Shown here: positions 15,898 to 24,919 of the stretch, one piece after another
How the letters are laid out: the number at the start of each line of letters is the position of its first letter
Position numbering within the stretch: the stretch's first letter is position 1
From: CAYYJS01 sp964472315
GTDB lineage: Bacteria; Verrucomicrobiota; Kiritimatiellia; UBA8416
NCBI GenBank assembly: GCA_964472315.1
Contig: CAYYJS010000033.1
Coordinates: forward strand, 1 to 36,234
Length of the DNA stretch: 36,234 bases
Reading direction: 5' to 3'
Program-made: the position numbers and the translations under genes
Notes under the pieces: generated by a model
What the model was told of the DNA's origin: nothing
The model's database searches: none
Seen by the model: only the letters and a program-made list of their open reading frames with translations

Positions 15898-18800
15898 TTA
15901 CCAGCTTCCACTGAGGCCGAACGAGTAGGAGACATACGTCCGGTACTCGCGGCGCACCATTTCGACCAGTTCGCCATCGTTCTCGAAATCGACGAACCGA
16001 TAGATCTCCTGGGTTTTCGGTTCATTGGCGCCCCGGATGCGGAACGTCCATTTCCAATGATCGCCAAGCTTCTGCGAAACGGCGATGTCCAGCGACGGTT
16101 CGGCATCCAGATAGTAGCCGGGGAACGACTTGCTGGCGCCGAACGACGGCCCTTTCCTCAGCACATCGCCGGAGCCGTTGACGAAGAGCCCGAATTGGGT
16201 GCCGGTCTTGTCGATGTCGTAGATCAGGTTGATGTTATAGAGGTACGCGGGCTGATCCACCATGGTGCGCCAGACATCCAGCGAGAGGGGCCATCCGCGT
16301 TCCTCGTCGTAGTACATGCTCTTGTCGCTGTCCCCGTCGGTTTCTTCGGCGATCTCGGCATCCGGATCGATCTTCCCTTCCGCGACCAGTCGCTCGATGA
16401 CCGGCGTGATCTCCTTCTGGCGGGGAATCCAGATGATGCGGCTGTCTTCCAGTTCGCTGGCGTGGCCATAGTACATGCGGACCTGGGCATCCATCATCGT
16501 GTAGTTCAGGCCGACGGTCAGCTTGCCGGGCAGCCCAAGCGGACGCGCGAACGTCTTGCGCGCCTCGAACTCCCACCCGTCGAGCCGGCCTTCGGGAAAA
16601 TTGAGTACCGTCGTATAGTCCACGTTGTTGTACTCGAACTCCCAGAACTCGATCGGGTCGCGCATCTCCTTGCTGAACCAACTCACGGCGAATACGTCGC
16701 CGGGCTTCGGGAACCATTCCCAGCGAAAGTCCCGGTTCACAAGTTGCACCAGCTTCAGGTCGCTGTTGCCGATGAACGCCTCGTCCTCGAAAAAGTCGAG
16801 AAAGACCACCGGCGAGAGCTCGCGATAGGTCGGACGCGCCATGGTCTGACTCCAGTTGTAGCGGAAGTTCATGCCCGGCAACGCCTCGAAGACGATGCCG
16901 GCCGACCGATACCAGTCGGCATCCTCGATCTCCGCGCGCGCGCCGTCCTGATCGGTGCTGTCCATGTACGGACTCGTGATGTAGGACTCCTCCTTGCCGT
17001 CGTCGTTGAAGGAGGTTTCGGTCGCGAACACGGGGATCAGGATCGGCGGCGGACTGATCGGCTGGATCGTGATGTCGGTCACTTCGAGCCGCGCGCCGCC
17101 GATCAGCTTGAGCTGCTTGGTCAGCGGGAGGTCGACCAGCCAGTAGCCGGCGTTCAGGTTCTGCACACCGGTGTACTCGACATCCTTGAACGCATCGCCG
17201 GGAATGCCCTTGAGATACCAGCCGAGCTGGTTCCGGTACGGACCGAGTTGAAAATTCGACGGGTCCGAAAAGACATCCGTCCAGAGCGTATCCGGATCGG
17301 TCGTGACGAACGACTTGCCCCCGGCATGCGTTTCGATCGCCTCTTGCGTGGTGGCGTAGCGGATGCCTTCGGGATGCGTCTGTTCCCAGATTTCGGCGGC
17401 GTCGGCGACCCATGCCTGCTGCTGGGCGACGGGGGCGGTCTTGAGCTTCCACCACCACTGATCGGCCGGCTTCATCGGAATCGGATTGTGACCGAGCGCC
17501 ACGGGTTGGCCGTCCTTGATCTTGTAGTAGTCCCACCAGGGGGGATATCCGGGCAGCGAGCTCGGGATCCCCGGCGGATAGGCGGCGGTCGTGTCACGGC
17601 CCGCGAAGGCATAAGTGAACGACTGCTGCGTATAGCGTCGCTGCGTGAAGTCGCGCAGGAGCCCCACTTGAACCTTGCCTTCCTTGTCCGTCCAGGCATC
17701 CACGCCGCTGCCGGCCGGCGCAATCAGGCCAGCCGGGTTGAGCACGCCTTTGCGGAAGGGCACGGTAATGTTGAGCCCCAGTTGCGTGTTGTCCTCCGAC
17801 GTGTTGCGCCAGATCCGCAGGAGGTCCAGCGGTGCCGACTTGGGCACGTCCTTTTCGCCAATGATGCTCTCGTACTCGATTTCGCCCGCATCGTTCGTCC
17901 CGGTATACACATAGTTCTTGAACTTGCGCATGTCCGGTTCCTCCTGCTCCGCGATGTTGTGCGCACCGAACCAGTCGACCTTGAACCCCAGCTTCTCGCT
18001 GACCAGCTCGTCCCACGTGTGTTCGCCGTGGAGTTGCAGCGAGTCGACCGTTCGTTCGGCGTATTGGATCGAATGGTCCTGGGTGTGGTAGGAATCGCCT
18101 TCGCCGAAGTAGCTGACGGTTTCCGCGCCGTCGGGGTGCAACAGATACCCGTCGCCGCCGGTCAGCACGGTGTACTCGGCTTCGTCCGACGTGGTCCGAT
18201 TGCGCAGCAGCGTCAAGGTCAACTTGTGGCGGTCTGTTTTGCATAGTCCGAAGGCGCCGAGCATACCCAGCTTGAGTTCCTCGGCGCCTTGTTCCGTCAC
18301 GTACCGCGCATCCGTGCGCAGCGTCGGATCGGAAGAGGTCTCGAATTCCACCCGCTGCTCGAACGACTCGCGGCGACTGTGCTTCCGATCGTACGACAGC
18401 GCGGTGGTCCCGCCCATGGTCCAGCCGTCGCCCAGATCCGATTTGCCGCCCATGGTGACCTTCACGCCGAAGTCCTCCGGCATGCGCGCGTGCGTCGTGC
18501 CCATCGCCGGCGCAAAGGCCCGCGTCGACGCATGGGCCTTGAGATACTCCTCGTCGTGCGGGTGAGCCTCGTCGGCCAGCTCGACGAATTCGGAGTCCAG
18601 GTCGTCGGGCGGGGTATAGGACTCCGCGGGGATGTCGCGGGCGCCGGCGTGCCGGCCCCACGCGGAAATGCCGGCGCCTTCGTACGTGAGGAACCCATCC
18701 TTACCGGAATACTGACTGTTGAATCCGCGCGAGAACGAAATATCGACGAAGGACTTGTCGGGGATGCCCAGCGTCGCGATGTCGAGCCCGCCGCCGCTCC

Positions 18801-19512
18801 AGTCCGCGGGAACGTCCGGCGTGAATGTCTTGTAGACCGACATGTTCTTGATCGTCGCCGCCGGAAAGATGTCGATCTGCACGCCGCGCCGCTTCGGATC
18901 CGAACTCGGCACCCGCACCTGATTCATGGATGTGCCGACGTAGCGATCGCTCAACCCGCGCACGGTGGCGTACTTGCCGTCCGCCACGGAGGCGCCCGCG
19001 ACCATCTTCAACGCGCCGGCCGCATCGCTGGCGCCGGCTTGCTTCATCGCGTCGCTACTGACGGCGTCCGTGAAGGCGATGCTCGCCTCCCGCTCCTTGA
19101 GCACACCCACGGTTGTCGCGCTGTCGTCCAGTTTCAGGTCGCGCACGACATACTCCTCCAGTTCGACAAACTCGCCCTTCAGCCGGAACACGAGGTCGAC
19201 CAACCCGCCGGGGGTGACCACCACCGACATCGACGTCAGGCGTTCATAGCCGCTCTTGGAGACGATAAGCGTGTACGAGCCCGCCGGGACGTTCGGGAAC
19301 ACGAAATTCCCGTCGCCGCCGGTTTCCGCCTGGTCGCCGGTTTCGGAAATCCTGACCGTGGCCGCCGGAACCGTGCCGCCGAATTCCGCGTCATAGATGA
19401 CGCCGCGCACGCCGCCCACGAATTCCTGTGCGCCGATGCGTGTATTCACCAACACCAGCAAGGACATTCCCATGGCGGCAACCCACGCGTGTTTACGCGC
19501 CCTCGATAGCAT
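15898..19512 (-). CDS. TonB-dependent outer-membrane receptor with regulatory-like N-terminal domain
   Basis: A 1204-residue receptor. The signal peptide ends near residue 28. Residues 33-113 form a carboxypeptidase-regulatory-like beta domain (GGVRGVIYDAEFGGTVPAA, SYTLIVSKSGYE). EEYVV at 119-123 is a possible TonB box. A plug at about 140-255 has the family motifs KYATVRGLSDRYVGT, VPSSDP and IDIFPAATIKNMSVYKTFTP. The remainder is a large beta-barrel ending in tryptophan (SFGLSGSW). It imports a ligand across the outer membrane using TonB. There is no SusD-like partner gene, so it is not a classical SusCD pair. It begins 20 bases inside the end of the preceding gene and lies 14 bases before the energy-complex genes, a strong sign of a dedicated system. 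The substrate cannot be read from sequence. Confidence 0.93.
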   Translation of the reverse strand: MLSRARKHAWVAAMGMSLLVLVNTRIGAQEFVGGVRGVIYDAEFGGTVPAATVRISETGDQAETGGDGNFVFPNVPAGSYTLIVSKSGYERLTSMSVVVTPGGLVDLVFRLKGEFVELEEYVVRDLKLDDSATTVGVLKEREASIAFTDAVSSDAMKQAGASDAAGALKMVAGASVADGKYATVRGLSDRYVGTSMNQVRVPSSDPKRRGVQIDIFPAATIKNMSVYKTFTPDVPADWSGGGLDIATLGIPDKSFVDISFSRGFNSQYSGKDGFLTYEGAGISAWGRHAGARDIPAESYTPPDDLDSEFVELADEAHPHDEEYLKAHASTRAFAPAMGTTHARMPEDFGVKVTMGGKSDLGDGWTMGGTTALSYDRKHSRRESFEQRVEFETSSDPTLRTDARYVTEQGAEELKLGMLGAFGLCKTDRHKLTLTLLRNRTTSDEAEYTVLTGGDGYLLHPDGAETVSYFGEGDSYHTQDHSIQYAERTVDSLQLHGEHTWDELVSEKLGFKVDWFGAHNIAEQEEPDMRKFKNYVYTGTNDAGEIEYESIIGEKDVPKSAPLDLLRIWRNTSEDNTQLGLNITVPFRKGVLNPAGLIAPAGSGVDAWTDKEGKVQVGLLRDFTQRRYTQQSFTYAFAGRDTTAAYPPGIPSSLPGYPPWWDYYKIKDGQPVALGHNPIPMKPADQWWWKLKTAPVAQQQAWVADAAEIWEQTHPEGIRYATTQEAIETHAGGKSFVTTDPDTLWTDVFSDPSNFQLGPYRNQLGWYLKGIPGDAFKDVEYTGVQNLNAGYWLVDLPLTKQLKLIGGARLEVTDITIQPISPPPILIPVFATETSFNDDGKEESYITSPYMDSTDQDGARAEIEDADWYRSAGIVFEALPGMNFRYNWSQTMARPTYRELSPVVFLDFFEDEAFIGNSDLKLVQLVNRDFRWEWFPKPGDVFAVSWFSKEMRDPIEFWEFEYNNVDYTTVLNFPEGRLDGWEFEARKTFARPLGLPGKLTVGLNYTMMDAQVRMYYGHASELEDSRIIWIPRQKEITPVIERLVAEGKIDPDAEIAEETDGDSDKSMYYDEERGWPLSLDVWRTMVDQPAYLYNINLIYDIDKTGTQFGLFVNGSGDVLRKGPSFGASKSFPGYYLDAEPSLDIAVSQKLGDHWKWTFRIRGANEPKTQEIYRFVDFENDGELVEMVRREYRTYVSYSFGLSGSW

Positions 19513-20689
19513 CTAAGGTCCCCAGGAGATGGTTCAGTCGCGGCTTGAGATCCCTGAAGAGCGTGCCGTCGCCAAGAAGCGCCAGACAGATGTCCACCGC
19601 CGACACCGCCCGCGGCTTGGGGTTCGGTTGCGCCTCGGCCACGTCGAACGCCGCGCGAAACGACGCCAGCGCCGCTTCGCGATCGCCCGCGATCGCGCGG
19701 CTCCGCCCGATCGCCGCGTATTCCCGCGGGGATTCCGTGATGGAAATCATGTCGCCCCGCACGAGTTCTTCGGCCAGCGTGAACAACGGGCCGGCGCCCG
19801 CATCGTCGCGCCGTTCGACATGCAGGCGCAGCGCCAGCGTCACCAGCGGCAACTTCAGGAAGGCCGGATAGGCGCAGGCGACGGCGGCGTCCGTCGCTTC
19901 GCGCAGGATCTCGGTGGCGCGGGCGGAATCGAGATGACGCAGGGCGCGCCGCGCGACCTCCAACCGCAGCTCGAGCTGTTTGTTTCCCGGTACATTGGTC
20001 ACCGCCGCGTGGGCGGCCTCGATCGCCGCCACCACGGATGGCTTTGGCATGTCCCGCATATCCGCCAGACGCAGGTAACCCTCGACACGCCAGACGCAGA
20101 CTTCGAAACGACGGCTCTCGCCCGTCTGCTCGGCGATGACGGCCATGGCCTCGTCCGGCTTGCCCTGACGCGCCAGGACGATGGCACGCGCGGCGCCGGT
20201 GCGTGCGGCATAGTCCTCGTTGCGCTTGTACAAGTCGAAGATCATGCGCACCTCGCGTTCGTGCGCCATCTCGGCTTCGGCTTCCGCCATGGCCAGGCGG
20301 ATGGAGTCGATCGCCGTTCCCTCGGCGGACCGCATCGCCTCGTTGGCTTCATCCAATGCCGCCGCGGCCCGGCGCAACCGTCCGGCTTTCGCCCAGGCGG
20401 ATGCCACCTCTGCCAGCGCCACGCCACGGTGCCAGCCGTCGATGTGTCTGGCGTGAGCGTCGGCCCGCCGCGGGTCGCCTTGCACGATCCAGACGCCGAC
20501 GACGCGGTGCTGCGTCCTGGCCCTGTCCGTCGGATCGTCCGGGATGGCGCTTGCGAAGGCCCAGGCCATGTCCACCGCGGGGTCATGCCCGCCACGCTCA
20601 AGGTAAAACAACGACCCCATGCCCGCCACGACCGCCAGGGCAAGTCCGATACCCCAACGTTTCATGTTCGATCTTCTATTGGTTGTCAT
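19493..20689 (-). CDS. Membrane-anchored helical-repeat protein upstream of the receptor
   Basis: A protein of 398 residues from the ATG at 20687-20689, which has AAGGAA upstream. A second ATG at 20663-20665 has only AGAAGA before it. One membrane helix (MKRWGIGLALAVVAGMGSLFYL) is followed by about 350 residues of alanine-rich helical pairs resembling degenerate TPRs (VALAEVASAWAKAGRLRRAA, AIVLARQGKPDEAMAVIAEQ, EYAAIGRSRAIAGDREAALA). It probably sits in the inner membrane facing the periplasm. The last 20 bases overlap the receptor start, so translation may be coupled. Its position suggests a scaffold or substrate-relay role in the Ton system; no specific function is recognised. Confidence 0.72.
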   Translation of the reverse strand: MTTNRRSNMKRWGIGLALAVVAGMGSLFYLERGGHDPAVDMAWAFASAIPDDPTDRARTQHRVVGVWIVQGDPRRADAHARHIDGWHRGVALAEVASAWAKAGRLRRAAAALDEANEAMRSAEGTAIDSIRLAMAEAEAEMAHEREVRMIFDLYKRNEDYAARTGAARAIVLARQGKPDEAMAVIAEQTGESRRFEVCVWRVEGYLRLADMRDMPKPSVVAAIEAAHAAVTNVPGNKQLELRLEVARRALRHLDSARATEILREATDAAVACAYPAFLKLPLVTLALRLHVERRDDAGAGPLFTLAEELVRGDMISITESPREYAAIGRSRAIAGDREAALASFRAAFDVAEAQPNPKPRAVSAVDICLALLGDGTLFRDLKPRLNHLLGTLDAIEGA

Positions 20690-20719
20690 GTTTGATTTCC
20701 TTCTCTCAACTCGTTCGTT

Positions 20720-20741
20720 CGTGCCTCGCCCGTGCCTCGCC
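20720..20741. repeat. Tandem 11-bp direct repeat
   Basis: CGTGCCTCGCC occurs twice without a gap (20720-20730 and 20731-20741) in the 165-base intergenic region before the helical-repeat gene. Its role, if any, is unknown; it could be slippage or a regulator site. Confidence 0.5.
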
Positions 20742-20854
20742 GCGAAACCGAAGCGCGACACGAACCTACGATCGCGTCTCCGTGTGCGGAGTCGATTAGC
20801 GCCGGATTACGACGGAGTTAAGCGCGGCGGCATCCACCGATGAAAAAAGGCCGA

Positions 20855-22291
20855 CTACTGGGGGTCGTATCCGCGATAGCCTTCATCCGCCACGAAAGAC
20901 GGCCAGTCGGTTTCATGCGTGCTCACGCCATCCACACACACACAACCGCCATGACACCGGAGGCCCACGCCGCCCGGCGCGACGATATCCACGCTTCCGA
21001 TGCGCGTGGCGCGGCCGACGCCCGCCAGCGTAAGGGCGGCCGCGTCGGCGAACCCGGCGTACCGGATCGAGAGCTGCTCCAGGACCCCCGAGTCGTCGTT
21101 GTCGTTGTCGCCCCCGTAGACCAGGTCCGGCACGCCGCCCAACGACAGAATGCGCGGTTGCCCGTCGATGTCGTCCGGCGCGGCCCCGGCGGCGGCCGTG
21201 CCGGCGCGGCCCAGGATCGCGATGCCGCGCCAGGCGCCGGCGCCGGCGACGGTCGGTTCCACGATACCGGTAAAGACGATCGGCGCGTTCGCGCGTCCGC
21301 GCGCCACAAGGCGCGCCCCGACGGCGATCGTCAACCTGCCGGCCGGTTCGGCCCGCACGAGGACGCCGGGATCGATGGTCAGCGTGGCACCCGCGAGAAC
21401 CAGCGTCGGGCCCGCCAGCAGGTACGTCACATCCGCCCGCCAGGTGGTATCGACGGCGATGATGGGGGGCACGGAAGAAGACCGGACATCGGTGTCGGCC
21501 GCGTGATCCGCCAGACTGTCGAAGTCGGTGTCCGCCGCCGCTGGCGCGCCGCGTGTCGGACGAGGAACGAAGACGACGCGGGTCGCCACGGCGCCCCCGG
21601 GGCTGTTCCCCGCGGCGACGGATGACGCGCCATCGTCGGAGACGGTTCGGAACAAGGCTGCCCACAGCACCGCTTCAGAAGCCTCAGTATCCGGATCCGG
21701 GTGGTCGCCCGCCGCGTCAACGGTCGACGCCGCCGCTCGAACGGCGGCCGGATTCGGCTCGGATTCGGCCCGCGGCCGTATCGGGCATGACCGGACGATG
21801 CCGCACACGGACGGGTGGTCCGGCATATCGGGCGCGAATCGCTCGTTGTCGCTATCGGTAGCGGACGGGCGTTCCGTAACGTCCGAACGCCCCCACGCTT
21901 CCGCCGCCGTGCGAATGTCTTCAGGCGGCACGTCGCCGACGACGCCGAGTTCGGGATTCGCTTCGGTGATCGCTTCCATTTCTTCCAAGGTCGGCGCCCG
22001 CGACGCAAAAGGCCGCACCGCGTTGCGCGCACGGATTGGCGCCACACCGTCGACCGGCGGGGAAACGACGGCCATGGTCGCCTCCGCCGCGGGTGCGGCA
22101 ACCGCGGGTCGACCGGCCGATGCTTCGCAAACGGCCGCCCCCACCCGGGCGCTTTGCGCGGGGCGCGGCACGCCCCGTTCCCGACGCGCAAGTGACGTAC
22201 CGAGCAACGCGACAAGGCCGACCGCCAGTGCCGCCGCCCCGCCGCTTGCGCCATACCGTCGCCAGCGCCGATATCGCCCGCATGTCGGCAT
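20855..22291 (-). CDS. Membrane-anchored half-length beta-helix paralogue
   Basis: A 478-residue protein. A membrane helix (about 15-35, GGAAALAVGLVALLGTSLA) follows a basic N terminus. It is succeeded by an unstructured alanine/proline-rich and acidic stretch of about 210 residues. The last 230 residues are clearly homologous to the first half of the secreted beta-helix protein encoded just upstream: shared patterns are ATLTIDPGVLVRAE versus AKLTIQAGAIIRGE, APIVFTGI versus SPIVFTDL, YGGDNDNDDSG versus YGGADDNHNSG, and GYRG near the end. The homology stops right after GYRG, so the protein lacks the second half of the domain. An anchor, a long spacer and a partial domain suggest it presents the fold across the periplasm. 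Ribosome site weak. The gene lies 99 bases after its paralogue, across a strong double hairpin. Confidence 0.68.
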   Translation of the reverse strand: MPTCGRYRRWRRYGASGGAAALAVGLVALLGTSLARRERGVPRPAQSARVGAAVCEASAGRPAVAAPAAEATMAVVSPPVDGVAPIRARNAVRPFASRAPTLEEMEAITEANPELGVVGDVPPEDIRTAAEAWGRSDVTERPSATDSDNERFAPDMPDHPSVCGIVRSCPIRPRAESEPNPAAVRAAASTVDAAGDHPDPDTEASEAVLWAALFRTVSDDGASSVAAGNSPGGAVATRVVFVPRPTRGAPAAADTDFDSLADHAADTDVRSSSVPPIIAVDTTWRADVTYLLAGPTLVLAGATLTIDPGVLVRAEPAGRLTIAVGARLVARGRANAPIVFTGIVEPTVAGAGAWRGIAILGRAGTAAAGAAPDDIDGQPRILSLGGVPDLVYGGDNDNDDSGVLEQLSIRYAGFADAAALTLAGVGRATRIGSVDIVAPGGVGLRCHGGCVCVDGVSTHETDWPSFVADEGYRGYDPQ

Positions 22292-22312
22292 CCCGTGTGA
22301 CCCCCGTATAAG

Positions 22313-22351
22313 GGAATTCCGGCAGCGGGATAGGACCGCTGCCGGAATTCC
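22313..22351. terminator. 16-bp perfect stem-loop between the two beta-helix genes
   Basis: Bases 22313-22328 pair perfectly with 22336-22351 around a 7-base loop. It lies 40-78 bases after the stop of the secreted beta-helix gene in its direction of transcription. No T tract follows, so it may act as a partial terminator or a 3' stabiliser that keeps the first gene at higher mRNA levels than the rest of the operon. Confidence 0.6.
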
Positions 22352-22361
22352 GGATTCCTCA

Positions 22362-22379
22362 ACCTTCCGCCTGGAAGGT
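22362..22379. terminator. Second short hairpin after the secreted beta-helix gene
   Basis: ACCTTCC (22362-22368) pairs with GGAAGGT (22373-22379) around a 4-base loop, 12 bases after the beta-helix stop and just ahead of the 16-bp stem. Two hairpins in tandem are typical of processed or attenuated operon junctions. Confidence 0.5.
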
Positions 22380-22390
22380 CGCTATCGCAC

Positions 22391-24355
22391 TCACATCGTG
22401 AGCGTTTCCTGGTTCAGTTTCACGACGGAGAGAATACCGTTCGGCTGGGAATCGACGATGACGTTCAACACCTTGCCGGACACCGTCGTCGCATCGATGA
22501 TGTCGGACAAATTGAACGACTGCGCGATCATCTGGTACGGACGGATCTTGTTCGACCACGTCCCGTCCGCCATGTTGTAGTAGATGTTGCGCGTGCCGTC
22601 GTGGTAGTAGATCCACACCTCGACCATGCGTCCGATATGGACGGACGGATTGAAGGCGATGTCGATCTTGTTGCCCGCATCCTTGGTGATAGCCACCGTC
22701 GAGCGGTGCAGAACCACCTCGTAGGCGCCCACGGTCGAGGACACCGGCGACCCGCTCGGGAGCAGGCCCAGACGGGCCGGAGTGGTCCAGCTCGCCCAGT
22801 TGTCCTGGTAGAAGGCGCCCTGGAAGTTCACCGGCGTGAAGAACGAGTCGTCCCACGGCGTCGGCATCTGGCAGCGGCTGTTGATGTAGCGGATGTCGGT
22901 CACGCGCGGATCGAGGTAGACCACGGGGTAGTAGCCGCCGTAACCGACCGGATCGCGCATGAGCTGCGCCACCGGCGCCGTCGGATCGTCCGTATCGTTC
23001 AGACTGACGTTGCCGTACGCAACCGAGGTCAGATCGTAGCCGGTATTCGCCGAACCCGTCGGGCCCGCCGAGCCATGATAGGTCTTGCCGGCCTGCTGGT
23101 ACCAGTTATTAGCGCCCATCGCGCCCGCCACGGCCACGCCGAGGGCGTTGCCATGCCCGAACTTCCAGAACACGTTGTGCTTGATCTCGAGTTCCTTCGA
23201 GCCGCCCATGTGGTGCAGGTAGTATCCGCTCTTCACGTAAGGCGCATCCACATGATCCGCCGAGTCGAACGCGCCGTTGTTGGGCAGACCTTCGATCAAC
23301 GCGACCGCGCCGCCGAAGTCGCAGGCGATCGAGTTGTAGACGCGACCGCCGCAGCCGTCGCTGAGATGCCAGAGCACATCCTTGGTTCCCTGTCCGCTGT
23401 CCGCGCCATGCCCGATGAATGTGGCATTGGCCACGGTCGGAATGGAGGAGGGCTGGAGGCTGTCGCCGTTGACGGCGCCGTCCCATTCGAAGCAGGTGTC
23501 CGACTTATCCAACGCGCTGTTGTCTTCCTGGATGCCCTTCACGGCCAGCCAGAACTGACCGCGCCCGCGGTAGCCCATGTCGATGTCGAACGCGTCGTCA
23601 CCGACGCTCCAGCACGACATGTACTTGGTGTCGACCGTGCCGCCGAAGAACTCGAAGCCGTCATCCTTGTTCTGGAAGACGTCACAGTTGTGAACCGTCG
23701 TCCCGCGACCCACGGCGCCGAACGTCATGCCGTTGATCTCGTTGGCCGCACCGAGGACGTAACCGCCGTAACGAACGGACACAAAGCGGATCGTTCCGCT
23801 GTTGTGGTTGTCGTCCGCACCGCCGTACATCGACTTGAGGCCATGCGGCTCCAACCCTTCGATCTGGTTCATCGCCGGACTGTTCGTCAGCGGAGCGCCG
23901 TCGACGATATAAGTCTGGCCCAGAACGATCAACCCACCCCACTTACGCGTGATGAGGTTGTTCGGCTGGTTGTAGGGCGCCGTGCCCGCCTGCTGCCCAC
24001 CCGGGGTGCCGGCCTTGCCGACATAGTGGTTGTCGTTCAGGTCCGTGAACACGATCGGCGAGAAAGCCGAACCGAGCGCGTCCAATTGGCCGTCACGGCT
24101 GATGACCAGCGCGCCGGGGGCGTCGTTGGTCGACCCCGCCTGCTCGCCGCGAATGATCGCGCCGGCCTGGATCGTCAGCTTGGCGCCGCCCCTCACGAAG
24201 ACCGGGTCGGGCAAGCGATACGTGTTCGTCCCGTACCAGGTGGTGTTCACCGTAACATCGCTCGTCACCAGGACCGTGTCCGCGATGGCCGACATAGCCA
24301 TCAGCGACGCGATCGAGGCGCCGATTCCTATTCCCATACGTTTCGTCAGATGCAT
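22391..24355 (-). CDS. Secreted beta-helix-like protein, first gene of the Ton block
   Basis: A 654-residue protein with a signal peptide (MGIGIGASIASLMAMSAIA) and no later membrane span. Its middle is built from short strand repeats with inward-facing small and aliphatic residues, typical of right-handed beta-helix proteins (GAKLTIQAGAIIRGEQAG, SPIVFTDLNDN, GTIRFVSVRYGGYVLGA, TVHNCDVFQNKDDGFEFFGG). Asp/Asn-rich turns (YGGADDNHNSG, DDAFDID) may bind calcium. I know proteins with this 'LTIQPG' pattern next to TonB-dependent receptors in other Gram-negative groups, without assigned function. Before the ATG lies GGAGACGAG. It heads the operon and is insulated by two hairpins, so it is probably the most abundant product. 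It may bind or process the substrate of the receptor. Confidence 0.75.
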   Translation of the reverse strand: MHLTKRMGIGIGASIASLMAMSAIADTVLVTSDVTVNTTWYGTNTYRLPDPVFVRGGAKLTIQAGAIIRGEQAGSTNDAPGALVISRDGQLDALGSAFSPIVFTDLNDNHYVGKAGTPGGQQAGTAPYNQPNNLITRKWGGLIVLGQTYIVDGAPLTNSPAMNQIEGLEPHGLKSMYGGADDNHNSGTIRFVSVRYGGYVLGAANEINGMTFGAVGRGTTVHNCDVFQNKDDGFEFFGGTVDTKYMSCWSVGDDAFDIDMGYRGRGQFWLAVKGIQEDNSALDKSDTCFEWDGAVNGDSLQPSSIPTVANATFIGHGADSGQGTKDVLWHLSDGCGGRVYNSIACDFGGAVALIEGLPNNGAFDSADHVDAPYVKSGYYLHHMGGSKELEIKHNVFWKFGHGNALGVAVAGAMGANNWYQQAGKTYHGSAGPTGSANTGYDLTSVAYGNVSLNDTDDPTAPVAQLMRDPVGYGGYYPVVYLDPRVTDIRYINSRCQMPTPWDDSFFTPVNFQGAFYQDNWASWTTPARLGLLPSGSPVSSTVGAYEVVLHRSTVAITKDAGNKIDIAFNPSVHIGRMVEVWIYYHDGTRNIYYNMADGTWSNKIRPYQMIAQSFNLSDIIDATTVSGKVLNVIVDSQPNGILSVVKLNQETLTM

Positions 24356-24423
24356 GTCTCTCGTCTCCGTTCTCGCGCAAACGTCCTTTGACGTTCGTGC
24401 CTGTTTTCGTTATCTAGTTGCCT

Positions 24424-24503
24424 GGGAGTCAGGTCCGAGGTTTTGGGTGGGCCGTCATGCGCCACTGCCTCGAAGTCGTTGAACGGCTGCCGGCCTGACT
24501 CCC
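24424..24503. promoter_or_regulatory. 10-bp inverted repeat upstream of the Ton block
   Basis: GGGAGTCAGG (24424-24433) and its exact reverse complement (24494-24503) are separated by 60 bases. The near arm is about 70 bases from the beta-helix start codon, a position suited to a regulator site. A weak -10-like TAGATA lies between this arm and the gene on the minus strand. Confidence 0.4.
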
Positions 24504-24725
24504 GCTTCCACCGGCGACCGCCGCGTCCATCGTCGTTCGCACCTCCTTTCCCGCATCCCGTCCACGGCGCCGAACCGCGCGGATTCGCGACACATCCGAC
24601 TCAGTGAACGCGACCAGAATCGCGCCGCGGTGTGAGACGCGCGTGAGTCTCTCTTGAGATCGAGGTTTTTTTTTCGTTACGATACGGCTCGTCGCCGACT
24701 CCTTGCGTCAGCCATAACCCGCTGC

Positions 24726-24753
24726 CTGACAAGCGGAAGCGCTCGGATATACA
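24726..24753 (+). promoter_or_regulatory. Candidate promoter for the GT2 operon
   Basis: CTGACA (24726-24731) and TATACA (24748-24753) with a 16-base spacer resemble a sigma-70 promoter. It would give a leader of about 275 bases before the GT2 start, containing the stem at 24886-24919. Single-site pattern matching in a GC-rich spacer is weak evidence. Confidence 0.28.
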
Positions 24754-24885
24754 CGTATCGCGCACCCGGCGAGCCACCCCGGATCGCCGGCGCCGCGCGA
24801 CCGGCGCGGCGATGGAACCCACCCGCGCCAGATGACACGTTGCGCAAATTCGGAGCGACGCGCCGAAGCGCCGCGGACGACGAAC

Positions 24886-24919
24886 GGGCAAGGTTTACCG
24901 GTCAACCTTCAGGCTGCCC
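24886..24919 (+). promoter_or_regulatory. Structured leader stem before the GT2 operon
   Basis: GGGCA (24886-24890) pairs with TGCCC (24915-24919), and AGGTT (24891-24895) pairs with AACCT (24904-24908) inside it, with a 6-base bulge on one side only. Ten base pairs in one element suggest a real RNA fold. It does not match a riboswitch class that I know. Confidence 0.4.

Noticed and set aside
15862..18246. Long plus-strand open frame of about 790 codons opposite the TonB receptor
   Set aside because: It is the antisense shadow of a receptor with clear motifs; composition is arginine/valine/glycine-rich and shows no domain.
15898..19512. SusC of a SusC/SusD pair
   Set aside because: No SusD-like lipoprotein gene is adjacent; the neighbours are energy-complex genes.
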